From NCBI RefSeq assembly GCF_002234675.1, contig NC_019872.2, forward strand, positions 8,882,950 through 8,946,949: a DNA stretch of 64,000 nt, read 5' to 3'. The position numbers were made by a program, and so were the translations under genes. The stretch comes from Oryzias latipes. Its lineage: Eukaryota; Chordata; Actinopteri; Beloniformes; Adrianichthyidae. Position 1 is the stretch's first letter, and each line of letters begins with the position of its first letter. The notes beneath the pieces were generated by a model. The model was not told where the DNA came from. It was given only the letters and a program-made list of their open reading frames with translations, and made no database searches. Positions 24,601 through 47,968 of the stretch are shown here, one piece after another.

Positions 24601-24724
24601 TCCTAAGAAGAAAAACAGACAGACGTGCGTGAGGAAAAGCCTGATCTGCGCCTTCGCCATGGCTTTCATCATCAGTGTCATGCTTATTGCAGCCAATCAG
24701 ATGCTAAGGAATGGCATGGAGTGA
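3634..24724 (+). CDS. caln1: caln1, calneuron-1 (3' four coding exons; 5' end outside window)
   Basis: Exons: 3634-3777, 5741-5853, 17248-17401 and 24597-24724 (stop TGA 24722-24724), all with AG/GT borders and matching phases. Calneurons are neuronal EF-hand proteins anchored by a C-terminal tail in Golgi membranes, where they inhibit PI4K-beta at low calcium. The first exon encodes EF-hand 1 (DRDGNGFISKQE) and the start of EF-hand 2. The second completes EF-hand 2 (DMDGDGQVDFEEF). The third carries the degenerate C-terminal half (MKDIENIIITEEES). The last gives the basic linker RQTCVRKSL and a hydrophobic tail anchor ending NGME. The reading LDRDGNGFISKQELGMAMRS and the GNC motif before the tail favour CALN1 over its paralogue CABP7. 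The N-terminal exon(s), which in the family begin MPFH, are not found in the first 3.6 kb. The third intron carries a full-length RTE element. Confidence 0.95.
4546..5151 (+). mobile_element. Non-autonomous TIR element, family A, copy 2
   Basis: Starts tttaaagtcccactc and ends gagtggatctttaa, an inverted repeat of about 14 bp. The internal blocks are shared in the same order with 1986-2541. It lies in the caln1 intron between the exons at 3634 and 5741. No coding capacity. Confidence 0.65.
7447..7700. mobile_element. Left end of a dispersed 'ataagtcgc'-type repeat
   Basis: The sequence tattttttggacaataagtc followed by actctagagtaaaagtc resembles the end of a widespread vertebrate repeat whose ends carry tandem 'ataagtcgcacc' motifs. 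A matching inverted end is seen at about 11,690-11,766 (ggtgcggcttgtactcaggtgcg). The two may be the ends of one element, later interrupted by an L2 copy. Assignment rests on recalled consensus and is moderate. Confidence 0.4.
8317..8372. repeat. C-run, (CCA)n and (CA)n microsatellites
   Basis: A run of C followed by about nine CCA units and then CA units. Short ORFs with poly-His or poly-Trp across it are artefacts of this simple repeat. Confidence 0.9.
9540..9865. repeat. Segment shared with 39,470-39,790
   Basis: The two segments share, in order, tccggtccaa, aaagttt-gcctca-tacaaaa, ggtttat, tgtgtctgaag-type sequence, agtaaaat-tgtccaaca and cagctg-ta-gacaagt. Both are preceded by a pyrimidine-rich stretch. 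They may be part of the L2 3' UTR or a separate family. Confidence 0.55.
11060..11262 (+). mobile_element. Retroposon 3' end with (ATTCT)n tail
   Basis: Ends gtgacaataaaggcattcta followed by short ATTCT units, the type of tail seen at the 3' end of teleost CR1/Rex1-like retroposons. The 5' limit is uncertain. It lies in the caln1 intron in sense orientation. Confidence 0.45.
11640..11766. mobile_element. Right end of the 'ataagtcgc'-type repeat
   Basis: Contains gcagcttgtagacaggtgcag and gtgcggcttgtactcaggtg, which on the complementary strand read like diverged copies of the motif at 7450-7490. It is inverted relative to that end, as terminal inverted repeats would be. No coding capacity. 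Confidence 0.35.
12464..12580 (+). mobile_element. Internally deleted RTE-derived fragment
   Basis: The first part (ggttgtgtcaggaagggca, then ctgccaaacca and cgaatca) matches the 5' UTR of the full-length RTE at about 19,310-19,365. The second part (tcgctgtggcgacccc, then a tgg-gagcaagg segment) matches its extreme 3' end at about 22,328-22,360. Roughly 3 kb including the whole ORF is missing between them. This is a short non-autonomous relative of the element 6.7 kb downstream, in the same orientation. Confidence 0.7.
12600..17060. other. caln1 intron, no gene seen
   Basis: AT-rich sequence with short homopolymer and dinucleotide runs, such as (AT)n near 16,527-16,546. No conserved exon and no recognisable transposon ORF. 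The ORFs here are short and unrelated to any family I recognise. Confidence 0.5.
17085..17165 (+). mobile_element. LINE/SINE 3' tail fragment
   Basis: The sequence gtaaagcacgttg, then gaaaggcgctatgcaaataaa and a T/G-rich end, has the 'aaagcgc...gctatacaaataaa' form common to the 3' ends of teleost LINE/SINE families. It ends about 80 bp before a caln1 exon (17248). Confidence 0.5.
17402..18955. other. caln1 intron, no gene seen
   Basis: Unique-looking AT-rich intron sequence between a caln1 exon and the tandem repeat upstream of the RTE element. Nothing recognisable. Confidence 0.5.
18957..19175. repeat. Degenerate tandem repeat (GGAAAGTGAAATGC units)
   Basis: About ten irregular units around 20-28 bp built on ggaaagtgaaatgcaaagtt. 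The later units drift to ggaggaa-tgaaatgcttact. It ends about 60 bp before the RTE target-site duplication. The units differ too much for a recent single expansion. Confidence 0.8.
19245..22374 (+). mobile_element. Full-length RTE-clade LINE (Expander-like)
   Basis: A 3.13-kb non-LTR retrotransposon with a 5' UTR of about 110 bp, a single ORF (19356-22349) and a very short 3' UTR ending in A/G-rich gaaagagaaagaag. It is flanked by a perfect 12-bp direct repeat, actactgcatga, at 19233-19244 and 22375-22386, which I read as the target-site duplication. The short 3' end and single EN-RT ORF fit the RTE clade. The uninterrupted ORF and exact duplication argue for a recent insertion. It is sense-oriented in the caln1 intron between the exons at 17248 and 24597. 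Confidence 0.9.
19356..22349 (+). CDS. RTE endonuclease/reverse transcriptase polyprotein, 997 aa, intact
   Basis: Nicks target DNA and primes reverse transcription of the element's RNA. The N-terminal apurinic-type endonuclease starts near residue 65 (LRIGTLNVGTM). It shows CVQETRW, VVSGYAP, the catalytic-type IGADFNGHVG (Asp at residue 200), STQVDYIL and a final RQHRMV. The reverse transcriptase shows MKSGKAVGPDDVPVEVWK, LVPIFKNKGD, NYRGIKLMSH, YGFMPRKSTTDAIF, VFVDLEKAYDRVPRE, LHQGSALSPFLFAMLMD and the FADD active site at residues 747-750. The C-terminal part has LRWFGHVQRRD, typical of the clade. ATG 19356 is the first Met of the open frame and sits just after the 5' UTR motif shared with the deleted copy at 12,464. 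All expected catalytic residues that I can place are present, so activity is possible but unproven. Confidence 0.92.
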   Translation: MRIIHNTLDIPDRSRPGLTTTATDAVNLQGVGGNLTTVGGRKRGGRRVRGQREKGKGRNIGLRIGTLNVGTMTGKGRELADMMERRKVDVLCVQETRWKGSKARSIGGGYKLFYHGVDRKRNGVGVILKGEFVNSVLEVKRVSDRMMSLKLEIEGVMVNVVSGYAPQVGCELEVKERFWSELDEVIESFPRGERVVIGADFNGHVGEGNRGDEEVMGRFGLKERNLEGQMVVDFAKRMEMAVVNTYFQKREEHRVTYRSGGRSTQVDYILCRRGHLREVNDCKVVVGESVARQHRMVVCKMTLEVRKKKRGKTEKKTKWWKLQNEETCEEFRQKLRQVLGGQDELPEDWETTAEIIRETGRKVLGVSSGKRKDGKETWWWNEEVQECVQRKRLAKRKWDVERTEEGRQEYKEAQRRVKREVAKAKQKAYDELYDRLDTKEGEKDLYRLARERDRDGKDVQQIRVIKDRDGKVLTTQESVQKRWKEYFEELMNEENDRERREEDVVVVEQEVAEIGKDEVRKALKRMKSGKAVGPDDVPVEVWKCLGETAVEFLTRLFNRILESEKMPEEWRRSVLVPIFKNKGDTQNCSNYRGIKLMSHTMKLWERVVEARLRKKVEICEQQYGFMPRKSTTDAIFALRMLMEKYREGQKELHCVFVDLEKAYDRVPREELWYCMRSSGVAEKYVRVVQDMYERSMTVVRCAVGQTEEFKVEVGLHQGSALSPFLFAMLMDRLTDEVRQESPWTMMFADDIVICSESREQVEEQLESWRFALERRGMKVSRSKTEYMCLNERDQGRSVRLQGAEVKKVQEFKYLGSTVQCDGDCGKEVKRRVQAGWSGWRKVSGVLCDRRVSARLKGKVYKTVVRPALLYGLETVAVRQRQEAEMEVAEMKMLRFSLGVTRLDRIRNEYIRGTAHVACVSDKVREARLRWFGHVQRRDSGYIGRRMLEMELPGRRARGRPKRRYMDVLTEDMKLANVRVEDVHDRVRWKRMIRCGDP
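22387..24350. other. caln1 intron, no gene seen
   Basis: Unique-looking intron sequence. The short ORFs carry no recognisable domain. Confidence 0.5.
24352..24420 (+). mobile_element. SINE 3' tail fragment
   Basis: ggccgggataggctccagca followed by gccccgtgacccc, then aagggacaaaacg and gatgaatgaac, matches the 3' part of a common teleost tRNA-SINE. The tRNA head is absent. It lies about 180 bp upstream of the last caln1 exon. Confidence 0.65.
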
Positions 24725-27430
24725 AATAATTGCACTGTGAGCCTTGGAAGGGGACAGCATAGCCATGACCTCACATCTTGTCTCTGCCGCCAAAGCTGGA
24801 CCAGTCACAGCCCAAGCACTTCTCTAAACAATCTTTGGAGCAGAAGATATAATAAAATGTACAAATGTGTATTTGGTTTTGAACAAAGATGTCACCATGT
24901 TGAGTTACTGGACTTACTGATCAGAAAGAATCTAAACTGCAAAAGAGGGATGGTTTTTATAATAATTGAATTTTTATTTTATTTGAAGACTAAAATCACC
25001 CTTTAAACTTACTTTTTAGCCACTAAAGTTCTTTATCAGGTGCTTTGATTCATTCCTATTTTTTAGAACTATTTATTGCTGTGGACGACTGAATATTTGC
25101 CCTCCATAAGTTGCACTGAATGTGAACTGGGAAAATGTGAGTTCTGAACTTTTAAACATTCCTTGCATTTCATGTAGCCATGTAGCAACTGCTCACTTTT
25201 TTGTGAAGCATTTGCATCATCTCTACCCACACAGAAAATGTCGCGTATGACTTATTTATGTGTATCAACAGAAAGCACAATTAAAAACTCAGTGAGGGAC
25301 CACGTAAAAAGCAACACTGTCCCAGCATCTAGGTGTTGACTTGATAAATGATGTGAGTTTAACATGGTATAAAATGTCCACATGTATAATTGGCTCAGAG
25401 TAGGTGTTGAAAAGCCAGACAAAGTGCTGCAAAAAGAAATGTAGCCCAGCGCCTCATTGCAACAAAACAGAAGTGTGGTAAATATTATTAATGTCACAAT
25501 ATCAAAAGCATGCCAGTATATTCACTGCCGTTACCCCCAGACACCTGTGGATTGCACTGTATATATGTAATACTACTCAGCTTGTGTAAACCATAAACCT
25601 TTTCAATAGTGGACTACGCAAAAGATTAAACGACTGAGCTACATCAGGGATTCAAAGCAGAGGCATGGCACAGCCTGTTGCCATGGTTATGCTTGAGTAG
25701 GGTGCCCTCTAGTGGTTACAATAAAGCCTGCAATTAAAAAGTTTAACCCTTGTGCTATCTTAGATGACCCCACCCTTACATTGACGTGTTCTCCCTACCA
25801 TGACAAAGGTGGATAAAGGTGGAAAGATTTCATGTAATCCATGCTAACCAGTGAAGATCACAAATCATTGAAGAAAAAAGGTTCAGAGCACTGTCTAGTG
25901 GGTCTAGATGACCCAACTCCCAATGTTAAAGTGCCTAGGATAGCACAAGGGGTAAAAGTACAATCTGAGCCACTTAAATGTTAGAAAGTAATTGAAAATT
26001 AATTTAATCAAAACCAAGAATGTTTTTTTAGGCAATACACAACCTGTTTTTGTAAAATTGTGTATTGTGGTTAAGCTTGCAGGGACACCACAGGTAAAAC
26101 ATGAGGGTAAAAACTTTGACGTGGGTGTCATGCAGGCAAGTTAACACTGGAATTGTCCTACTTTGTTTCTGTAACCTCTGACTTCCAGGCTAATATGAAT
26201 ACTTTGATAAATTCAGTGAAAAAAAAACAGTCCTTTTTGTGAAATGAATTTAGACCATGCCATTATTATTATTATTCTAAGTTTAAGCCGCCCCCTCATT
26301 AGATTTAGCTCTGTAACCGTTCAAAACAGATGAGCACAACAGTGGGTGCTGTAGCTTTAATGTATGTAGATTTCAGATTTCATGGGCTTACGAGAAAACC
26401 TTTGATTGTATTTTTTTTCTTTTCATTTGCCTGCATTAGAAAAACAATGTGTATTTTCTAAAATGTCTGAATTTGTCAAAAGATAAATAAAGGCAAAGGA
26501 TGTTGGGGGGTGACAGAGGGTATTTAAAGAAAAATAAAATAAAAAAATCACCTTTGTAAGTGAAATGTACAATACTGTAAATCAGTATGCATGTTGTTGT
26601 TTAGATTTCCATGTCTTTAAAATACAGGAAATTCAGTAAATCTTTGTGATGGCTCGGCCTTGATCTGACTACATATACATATATTTACATATGTATATGT
26701 ATATATGTGTGTACATATATACATGCACTGTCACCTATTGACTTTACAGTTTATATTATAATAGCCATTTTATAGTTTCTACCAGCTATTAATCAAAACA
26801 TAGAACAGAAGAGGGCATTTATCATGAATATGCAAATACAAGGTCACATCATTGTCTTCTCTGCTCTGCATCACTGAGGGGAGAAAGTCTCACAGTTGAG
26901 GGTTAAACGATGAAACCAACATACTGTGTTTGGATGTTTTCACTGCCTGTAGTCTCTATAAAGTGTTCTGTAATGTAAGCTGCACTTATCCTGTCCGTCC
27001 GAACACACAAACATTTTAAAAACGGACCTTGTCCCCACTTTGTCTGTCGTAGTCGCTTTTCAAAAACCAGCATAAACCACTTGATCACGTCGACGATTCT
27101 GGAACTACTGCGCCATTCTTTGCATGGCCATTCAAGGGACAAACCTTCCTTCAAACTTTTTAAGGTTTACACTATTTTACAGTACATCTGTAATGAAACC
27201 GTTCACAATTTTCCTCTTTTTGAATTTTTTTTTAACAGAACATGTTTTTACCAGCTGTAGATTGTATTAAAATTAACATAAAGACGTTATACAACCTTGG
27301 CATGCTGCTTAAAAAATGAGAAAGAAAACAGCAATAGTTATGAATATTTAAAATGCAAAGTCTAATGTGTTTAATCTGAAAACTGTATCTATACGTGTTT
27401 ATGCAATAAAGACTTGTTTTGATAGAAATG
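24725..27430 (+). other. Probable caln1 3' UTR with several poly(A) signals
   Basis: No ORF of note follows the caln1 stop. AATAAA hexamers on the gene strand lie at 25720-25725 and 27405-27410, with further A-rich candidates near 26,482. A long 3' UTR is usual for calneuron genes, but which site is used cannot be told from sequence. A piggyBac-like MITE (25747-25951) and a TA-rich dinucleotide stretch (about 26,670-26,735) lie inside this interval. Confidence 0.45.
25747..25951 (-). mobile_element. piggyBac-like MITE, copy 1
   Basis: A 205-bp element with inverted ends cccttgtgctatc / gatagcacaaggg. It is preceded by TTAA and followed by GTAA, a mutated TTAA. The interior matches copies 2 (27,985) and 3 (40,994) but in reverse orientation. 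TTAA target sites and CCC-starting termini are the signature of the piggyBac superfamily. No coding capacity. Confidence 0.8.
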
Positions 27431-27984
27431 GATGGCATTTGTGTTTATCTGTAAAGGAGAGGATGTGTTTGAAATGCTGGCAGACTTACAGATTAAACAC
27501 GAGTCACTACAGGTGACATGCATGACAGAGATAAAATGTACTTTACTGAGGTACATTTTGGGCAAAATGTGAAATATATTACTTATGACTGCATTTGTCA
27601 CTTGCCATATTTTGTATTGTGACTTAAATGTGCTATAAGTTAACATGTGTATAACAACGCACATTTGCATCCTAACATCTATCAGATTAGATGCAGGGGT
27701 AATTATTGGGAACTTCATCACGTTAGAGTAATTTATTCAAACAGAAAATATCTTTTGCAGTTGCTGTAAGTTAAAACATGTTTGTCAATAATGCAGTTTT
27801 CTGGAAACAGGAAATTCATGTTCACTAAAAAATATGGAACTTGCTCCTAAAAAACAGCCAAAAGTGACATAATTATTTTTTGAGGATTTAATTTTATATT
27901 ACAAACTGTAATATTTTTAATTGTTATTGTTAAACGATTTATTATTAAATTGGTAATTCACTCTGAGCTGTTTAACATGTTTAC

Positions 27985-28190
27985 CCCTTGTGCTATCCTA
28001 GGCACTTTAACATTGGGAGTTGGGTCATCTAGACCCCACTAGACAGTGCTCTGAACCTTTTTTCTTCAATGATTTGTGATCTTCACTGGTGTCCATGGAT
28101 TACATGAAATCTTTCCACCTTTATCCACCTTTGTCATGGTAGGAATAACACGTCAATGTAAGGGTGGGGTCATCTAAGATAGCACAAGGG
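27985..28190 (+). mobile_element. piggyBac-like MITE, copy 2
   Basis: A 206-bp copy with the same termini, flanked by TTAC (mutated) and TTAA. It lies between the caln1 3' UTR and sdf2. Nearly identical inside to copy 1 reverse-complemented, so these copies are young. Confidence 0.85.
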
Positions 28191-28745
28191 TTAACAGTTT
28201 TTTTAATAACCTTCACTGGAAGCATCTTCTATTATTTCTTGTGGATGTCGTTGTTGCTTTTATTTTTCCTGTCACTTTGGAGATTCAAATCTACATTTGT
28301 ACACCAGTGCTATACTTTGAAGGTCTGAGGATAATTCTGAATTAGGTACATAATACAGCAGTGCTTGAACTTCAGCAGCGATTTCACTGTGCAACATTTT
28401 ACTATGCAAGAGAAAAATGTGACTGGTATTATTACCACTTTAAAAGAAAAAAGCGCAGATTTGTATTCTGATAAATGACTGTAAATACCAGCATTAAAAA
28501 TGAAGACAGTTACAACACTGTCGTTAGACTAAGATCCCTCACTGCTTCCAACGCCCACGCAGGACATGAACTGCCGCTGAAAACCCGTTGCTGCATGCGA
28601 GGGCTGCAGACTGAACTAAACCAGGTGTCACTGCACTTCACTGCTGGCACCAGCACTTTAAATCCTGTTCATTAAGGAGATGGGTCACATCCAACTGAAC
28701 ACAGCCGCACAGCAGATGCACCGCTAACTGTGGGGTATTGAACCT

Positions 28746-28797
28746 TCCGTCCATCCATCTTCTATCCCCGCTCTGTCCTGTGCAGGGTCATGGGTAA
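28746..28797 (-). mobile_element. SINE tail fragment
   Basis: On the minus strand, catgaccctgcacaggacag then agcggggatagaagatggat is the usual 3' end of a teleost tRNA-SINE. Too short to classify further. Confidence 0.55.
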
Positions 28798-29735
28798 TGA
28801 ACCAAAGCATCCCAATAAATGAACAAACAAGACATTAAGCCCAGTTTAATGGTCCTTTCAGACATTAACAGCATGCCTTGTTTGCTAATCCTTTAGTCAG
28901 TCATTTTATTGGCAAATTTAAGGCATTTATGGATAATTTCAGCCTACGCCAGACCCAATAAATAAGCCACACTGATACTGATGGACATAAAAATGCTTTA
29001 ATGTGAGGTATTCACTGTCAGTTATTAACAATTAGGACACATCTGTATGCAGGAACTGTACGATTGTAAACTCTGGAAAGCTTCAAAAACTCATCCTATA
29101 CTGACAATAAACATCCAATGTAGTTACATCTTCACACATAAAACCGCTTGTTCTCAAGTCAATGAATGCAGAATAATTTATATAAAACACTGACAGAAAA
29201 GAAGACTAAATTACTTCTTTTTTCTTTAGGAAAACTGTTGACAGGTTGTTTTTTGTAGAATACTGCTTACAAGTAACATAAAAATTATTCTAAAAGGTAA
29301 TATTTGTTAAGATGTTTAAAAGCTTTGCTTTTCTTAACACCTATAATTTTATTTAAGAAGGCACAAATCTTACATTTCAATGACTTAATACAGAATGACT
29401 TCCCTGGTGAATTTCTTGATGTGTAAACAATCCCTCCCTTCTACATTTTTGCACTAGAATGCATAAAGTCTTTAAAAAGCCCATTTCAAAAAGATATTAA
29501 AGGTCAAAAACAGTCATAAATAAGATTTAAATATGACTCCTTGGATATTTTAAGGCATTTTATGATGTAGTTTGTGCACTTTCAAACTGGATAGCGGCTG
29601 ACTTTCAAGTTTTGATCTTTAACTGTTCGCACACTTGTTCAGGTGGAACGTTGGCTGCTGTGACGGACTTAATCGCACAGAAGCAGGAAGAAGGGAAATC
29701 AAGAAGAGACAGGACAGGAAAAGGAACAGCACGGC

Positions 29736-31674
29736 TCAAAACTCTGTGTGTGTGTGACTGTAGTCTTGGCCGCCTGCTGAGATTTCGCTGGGCTTCATGA
29801 AGATTCCCTCCATGGCCTTCCACAGGCTGTGCTGACTGGGGCTCGCCATGCCATGGACCTCCATCTGACCGTGGATGGGCCGCCCGTACTGCTCCCCTGT
29901 GACCGACAGCAGAACGTCTGTGGCTTTGTGACGGAAGCGGATGGCCTCCTCGCGCTTCCACACGGATCCCGCACAGTGAACTGTCCACTCGTCGAGGTGG
30001 TCCCCTTCTCCTTCCTCCCCAAACGCACTCACCTCCTGTGGAAACAGGAAAAAACAAACTTTGTCCAGAGCAAAAAAAAGGACAATGTGAAGTAGAACTT
30101 AAATCTTTTGTTACTCTTTCAGACAGTCATACTTCAAAATGTACTCTGCCCCTTTCCTACAAACCACATTGAGCTGTTGGTTAATATAAACAAAAGTGGT
30201 AATATAACAGGTCAAAATAGAAAGGTTTCTTCTTTCTGTTCCCTTTTCTTGTCACAAAAGTTTGCATGTTGTATTTTTTTGTTTTTGTGATTGTTTTGTG
30301 GTTGGTAGCCAAACAAACCTTCACGTTGGAGGGATAACTTAAACAGATTTGAATTATTGTAACAAAGTAGCCCAAAGCTCTTTAGTTTGTGACATTGGCA
30401 AATATCATGCATGGATAGTGATTCTTTAAGACCCTTTTTAATCATTTTTATTCTGAATGCCATGGAGAAGAAGAGTGGAGAGTTGACCAATTTGAGAATG
30501 AATAATACCTACTGTCTTTTTTAAGAAAGCTTCAGTATTTTGAGTCTCAAGAATCCCAAGAGTCTGACTGATCTGTCATAAGAATAAGATGTTTACGAAA
30601 ACTTGATGCATTTCTGGATTTTACGCCGCATGGTGGCGTAGTGGTTGGCGCTCTTGCCTCACAGTGAGAAGGCCTTATGTGACCCTGCAACAGACTACAG
30701 CGACCTGTTCGGGGCGTCCCTGCCTCCGGCCAACAGTAGCTGGGTTGGCTCCCATGAACCTGAAAGCGGTTTGGCGGTTTCTGAACAAATGGATGGATTT
30801 GTCTGGCACCCACCTGATTAGAGGAAAGCGGGGAAGCAAAGTAGTGGCTGTGCAGGTTGCGTCCCGTGTTGACATGCGTGAGGCGGATGGCTTGCCCACA
30901 CTTTACAGGTGTACCCCGCTGACACAAGGCGTCCCTGGTCCCACGAATACTCCAGTAGCTGTTACTGTCCTCAACCGTGGTGACCCCCGTGACAGACTGC
31001 TGCCCGCTGCCTGTCTCATGAACGGAGACAAACAGAACAAGGATTCTGAGAAAATGTCTTCACTGATGGCTAAATCTGTTAAAGTTATAAAGATATATCC
31101 AGTTACAGTAGCATAAAAGGTTGAGTTGTTGATTAGTGATCCCAGAAAAAAACAACAATAACATCTTTACTGTGTTAGCAGTAAAGTGTGCAGAACCAAC
31201 AAAAATGTTAATTTGATGGTTTTAAACAAAACACACAATTTAGTTTTACATACAATATAATGCTAAGTGTTAGATCAGTGAAAATAAGTCAAATAAATCT
31301 ACAAAACGGGCCACATCTGTCCACATTAACCCAACAGTATCAGTACCAATATGTGTGAACTGTGTAACCTCTGAAGACAAAAATCACTGTCTTCCCAATA
31401 CTACTTTATGTTACGACTAAATGTAAGCTACTTGAAAACGTTATATAATGTCTTTATAAATCCTCTAAATCCGTTTTTGAGTAAACTTACCGGAGCCGTA
31501 ACGAACGTCGTGCGAGTGTAGTCTCACGTTGTGCTTTACATTCAATAGTTTTACAACAGACCCACATGTAACAAAACTTAGTTCGGTACCGAGTGATAAC
31601 TGACAAATACAAGAAAATACTACGAATAATGTTGATAAAAAGCTCGCAATAGCACCACAATGTATGTGACCCAT
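29736..31674 (-). CDS. sdf2: sdf2, stromal cell-derived factor 2, complete
   Basis: Three exons on the minus strand: 31674-31491, 31010-30814 and 30035-29736, with phases 1 and 0 joining to 226 residues (human 211). SDF2 is an ER-lumen protein made of three MIR repeats that works with the Hsp40 ERdj3 and with mannosyltransferases in folding quality control. The first exon has a hydrophobic signal peptide (MGHIHCGAIASFLSTLFVV) and then VTCGSVVKLLNVKHNVRLHS, the start of MIR 1. Exon 2 has GSGQQSVTGVTTVEDSNSYW and CGQAIRLTHVNTGRNLHSH. Exon 3 begins EVSAFGEEGEGD and holds VLLSVTGEQYGRPI and AMEGIFMKPSE. The C-terminus reads SHTHTEF, where the human protein ends HAEL. The ATG at 31674 opens the signal peptide. 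It lies head-to-head with supt6h, as in mammals. Confidence 0.95.
30623..30795 (+). mobile_element. Internally deleted tRNA-SINE in sdf2 intron 2
   Basis: The head gccgcatggtggcgtagtgg with pol III A box TGGCGTAGTGG (30634-30644) and gcgctcttgcctcacagtga is followed directly by a tail region (gaccctgcaacagact, gacctgttcggggcg, ctgcctccggcc, agctgggttggctcc, aagcggtttggcgg, aaatggatgga). The B box and the central body are missing. Its end lies about 20 bp from the sdf2 exon 2 donor (30814/30813), on the opposite strand to the gene. Confidence 0.75.
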
Positions 31675-31813
31675 TGTATTGACAGATTGAATCCAAGCAG
31701 CCGACGAGTCCTTTCCCTGATTTACATAAAGTTTTGCTACGTCAGTGCAAAGAACGACAACACTATGCGCATAGAAAGAACACTGCCTCTAGCGGCGTGG
31801 AGTGGTATTACTA

Positions 31814-31909
<96 letters not shown>

Positions 31910-32437
31910 CATCACCTCTTTATTTATTTAAGACAAAGATTGTGGATTAGTGAAAGCCCACATTTACTGTACTTACAAAAAACTGTCTCACTGTTAATTT
32001 TAGACTTCTTAAAAACACTTTTTTTTAGTAGGGACACCGTGTTTTTTTCCATTTTTTATGCATATTTATTAGCGTGAAAAGTATATTATTGAAATATGGA
32101 TAGAATCACCTTTAAAGGAAGTAATGGATGTTTTTCCTTAAGATGAAAATAGTCAAAAGAATCAATTAAAAAATCAGATATTTTACAAAGGTAAAAGAAA
32201 ATAGAATGATGAACAAATGAAAACATGTTTATGCTTTTTGTAGACATATGTTATGATTTAATTTTCAAGGCAAGATGGTGACAGGTTTAGGTTATTTTTA
32301 GAGTAGAAATGGGAATAGTTTGCAGTTTCTGTGTTTCTCCCTGCTTTACACACTCGAAGAAGAGCCTGATGAGGTCACAAAATCTGGTGTTCCGCCGGAA
32401 TTGTCATCGCACCCGTAGGAACACACCGCTAGTTCTC
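31675..32437. promoter_or_regulatory. Head-to-head sdf2/supt6h promoter interval
   Basis: About 760 bp separate the sdf2 ATG (minus) from the likely start of the supt6h 5' UTR exon. The same head-to-head arrangement is known in mammals. The microsatellite at 31815-31909 sits on the sdf2 side. Near 32,365-32,430 the sequence becomes less AT-rich (gatgaggtcacaaa, tgttccgccggaattg). Exact start sites cannot be read from sequence. Confidence 0.55.
31815..31909. repeat. (ATT)n microsatellite, about 32 units
   Basis: An uninterrupted trinucleotide run of 95 bp between the sdf2 start codon and the supt6h first exon. The poly-Ile, poly-Leu and poly-Tyr ORFs across it are artefacts. Confidence 0.98.
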
Positions 32438-32447
32438 GGCCATTTTT
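32436..32447 (-). promoter_or_regulatory. YY1-type site at the supt6h start
   Basis: ctcggccatttt reads AAAATGGCCGAG on the minus strand and fits the AAnATGGC core bound by YY1. In vertebrate housekeeping genes this often lies just at the start of transcription, which fits an adjoining 5' UTR exon. Confidence 0.4.
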
Positions 32448-32536
32448 TACAAGTCTAACCTACGAAACGCAACAAAAACATAAAGACGCTGATATTCTTT
32501 TTACTGTATTCGGACTGGAGCAGCAGTCGATAACCT
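32445..32536 (+). other. supt6h: supt6h 5' UTR exon 1 (5' end approximate)
   Basis: Non-coding exon ending at a good donor (aacct|gtaagtt, exon end 32536). It would join to the acceptor at 33528/33529, which brings in 11 untranslated bases before the ATG at 33540. The start is estimated from the YY1-type motif. Confidence 0.55.
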
Positions 32537-33539
32537 GTAAGTTAGAATAAACGCCATTTGGTGTCCATTTCGTTGGAAATAACACGCAGTTCTCAGAAAT
32601 AGGGATGCTTGTTTTTGTTTAAGCTAACTGTGCTACTGCATTGCACTGCTAATGTATTTCCAAGAAGGATTTACTCGGCCTTAATTTCGTTTTTTGCCGC
32701 TGTGAACTTGGTTTAAATCTATTTTCTTTTTAATATTCATTTTTATGTTATGTATTGAGAGTTTAATATATATATATTGTTGAAATACGGACGTTCTTCG
32801 CTGTTTTACGTTGTGGTGAGCTAACTTGCTAGCTTAACTAGCATTTAGTAGCTTATAAGTCGTTGTAGATTCTTATTTCCAGATAATTCTATGTAATGGC
32901 TGTAATTTCTTTTAGTAAACAACCTATTACAATTTTGTTTTTATTATCCAAATAATGACGATTAACTGTCATTTTTAGATACGTGAGGGAATTCCCCTTC
33001 ACGGGTTTTGTGTACGCATTGCGACATCATCTAGACTAGTACCACTATGTTCATTGTTATAACACAGATGTTAGAGTTTAAAAAAACACACACAACGAAG
33101 GGACGTTAAACACTATCTTGTGATTTTTAATCTTTGTTTTGCTTTAAAAAGAAATGCCAAATTTTAATAATCTGTTTTAGGTAACTTAAAATTAACGGCT
33201 TCAAATTATTATTCAACGGTCCCATTTACAATATCTGCTTATGAATTATGATCTAATCATAAATAACAGCACCTGATCAGATCAGATGACTTTCGGTCAA
33301 AGAATGTGTTCCTGGTGTGACTGTCCCTTATTCCCAACAATCATGGATGATTGAGCGTTTAAACACGCCCCTTTAAAAAAATGTTATGTGATACATATTG
33401 ATACTATGTGATGGTTAAATTAGAGTTTAGTAAATGTTTACTAGTTAAATTGATGTTACTAATTTTTTGCATGCATCCAAGCCTCCACTGTGAGCTTTTG
33501 TTCTTAACATTATGCATCATTTTTTCAGGATTGGCTATC

Positions 33540-47968
<14,429 letters not shown>

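Noticed and set aside
31660..32077. ORFs with poly-Leu, poly-Ile and poly-Tyr
   Set aside because: Translations of the ATT microsatellite.
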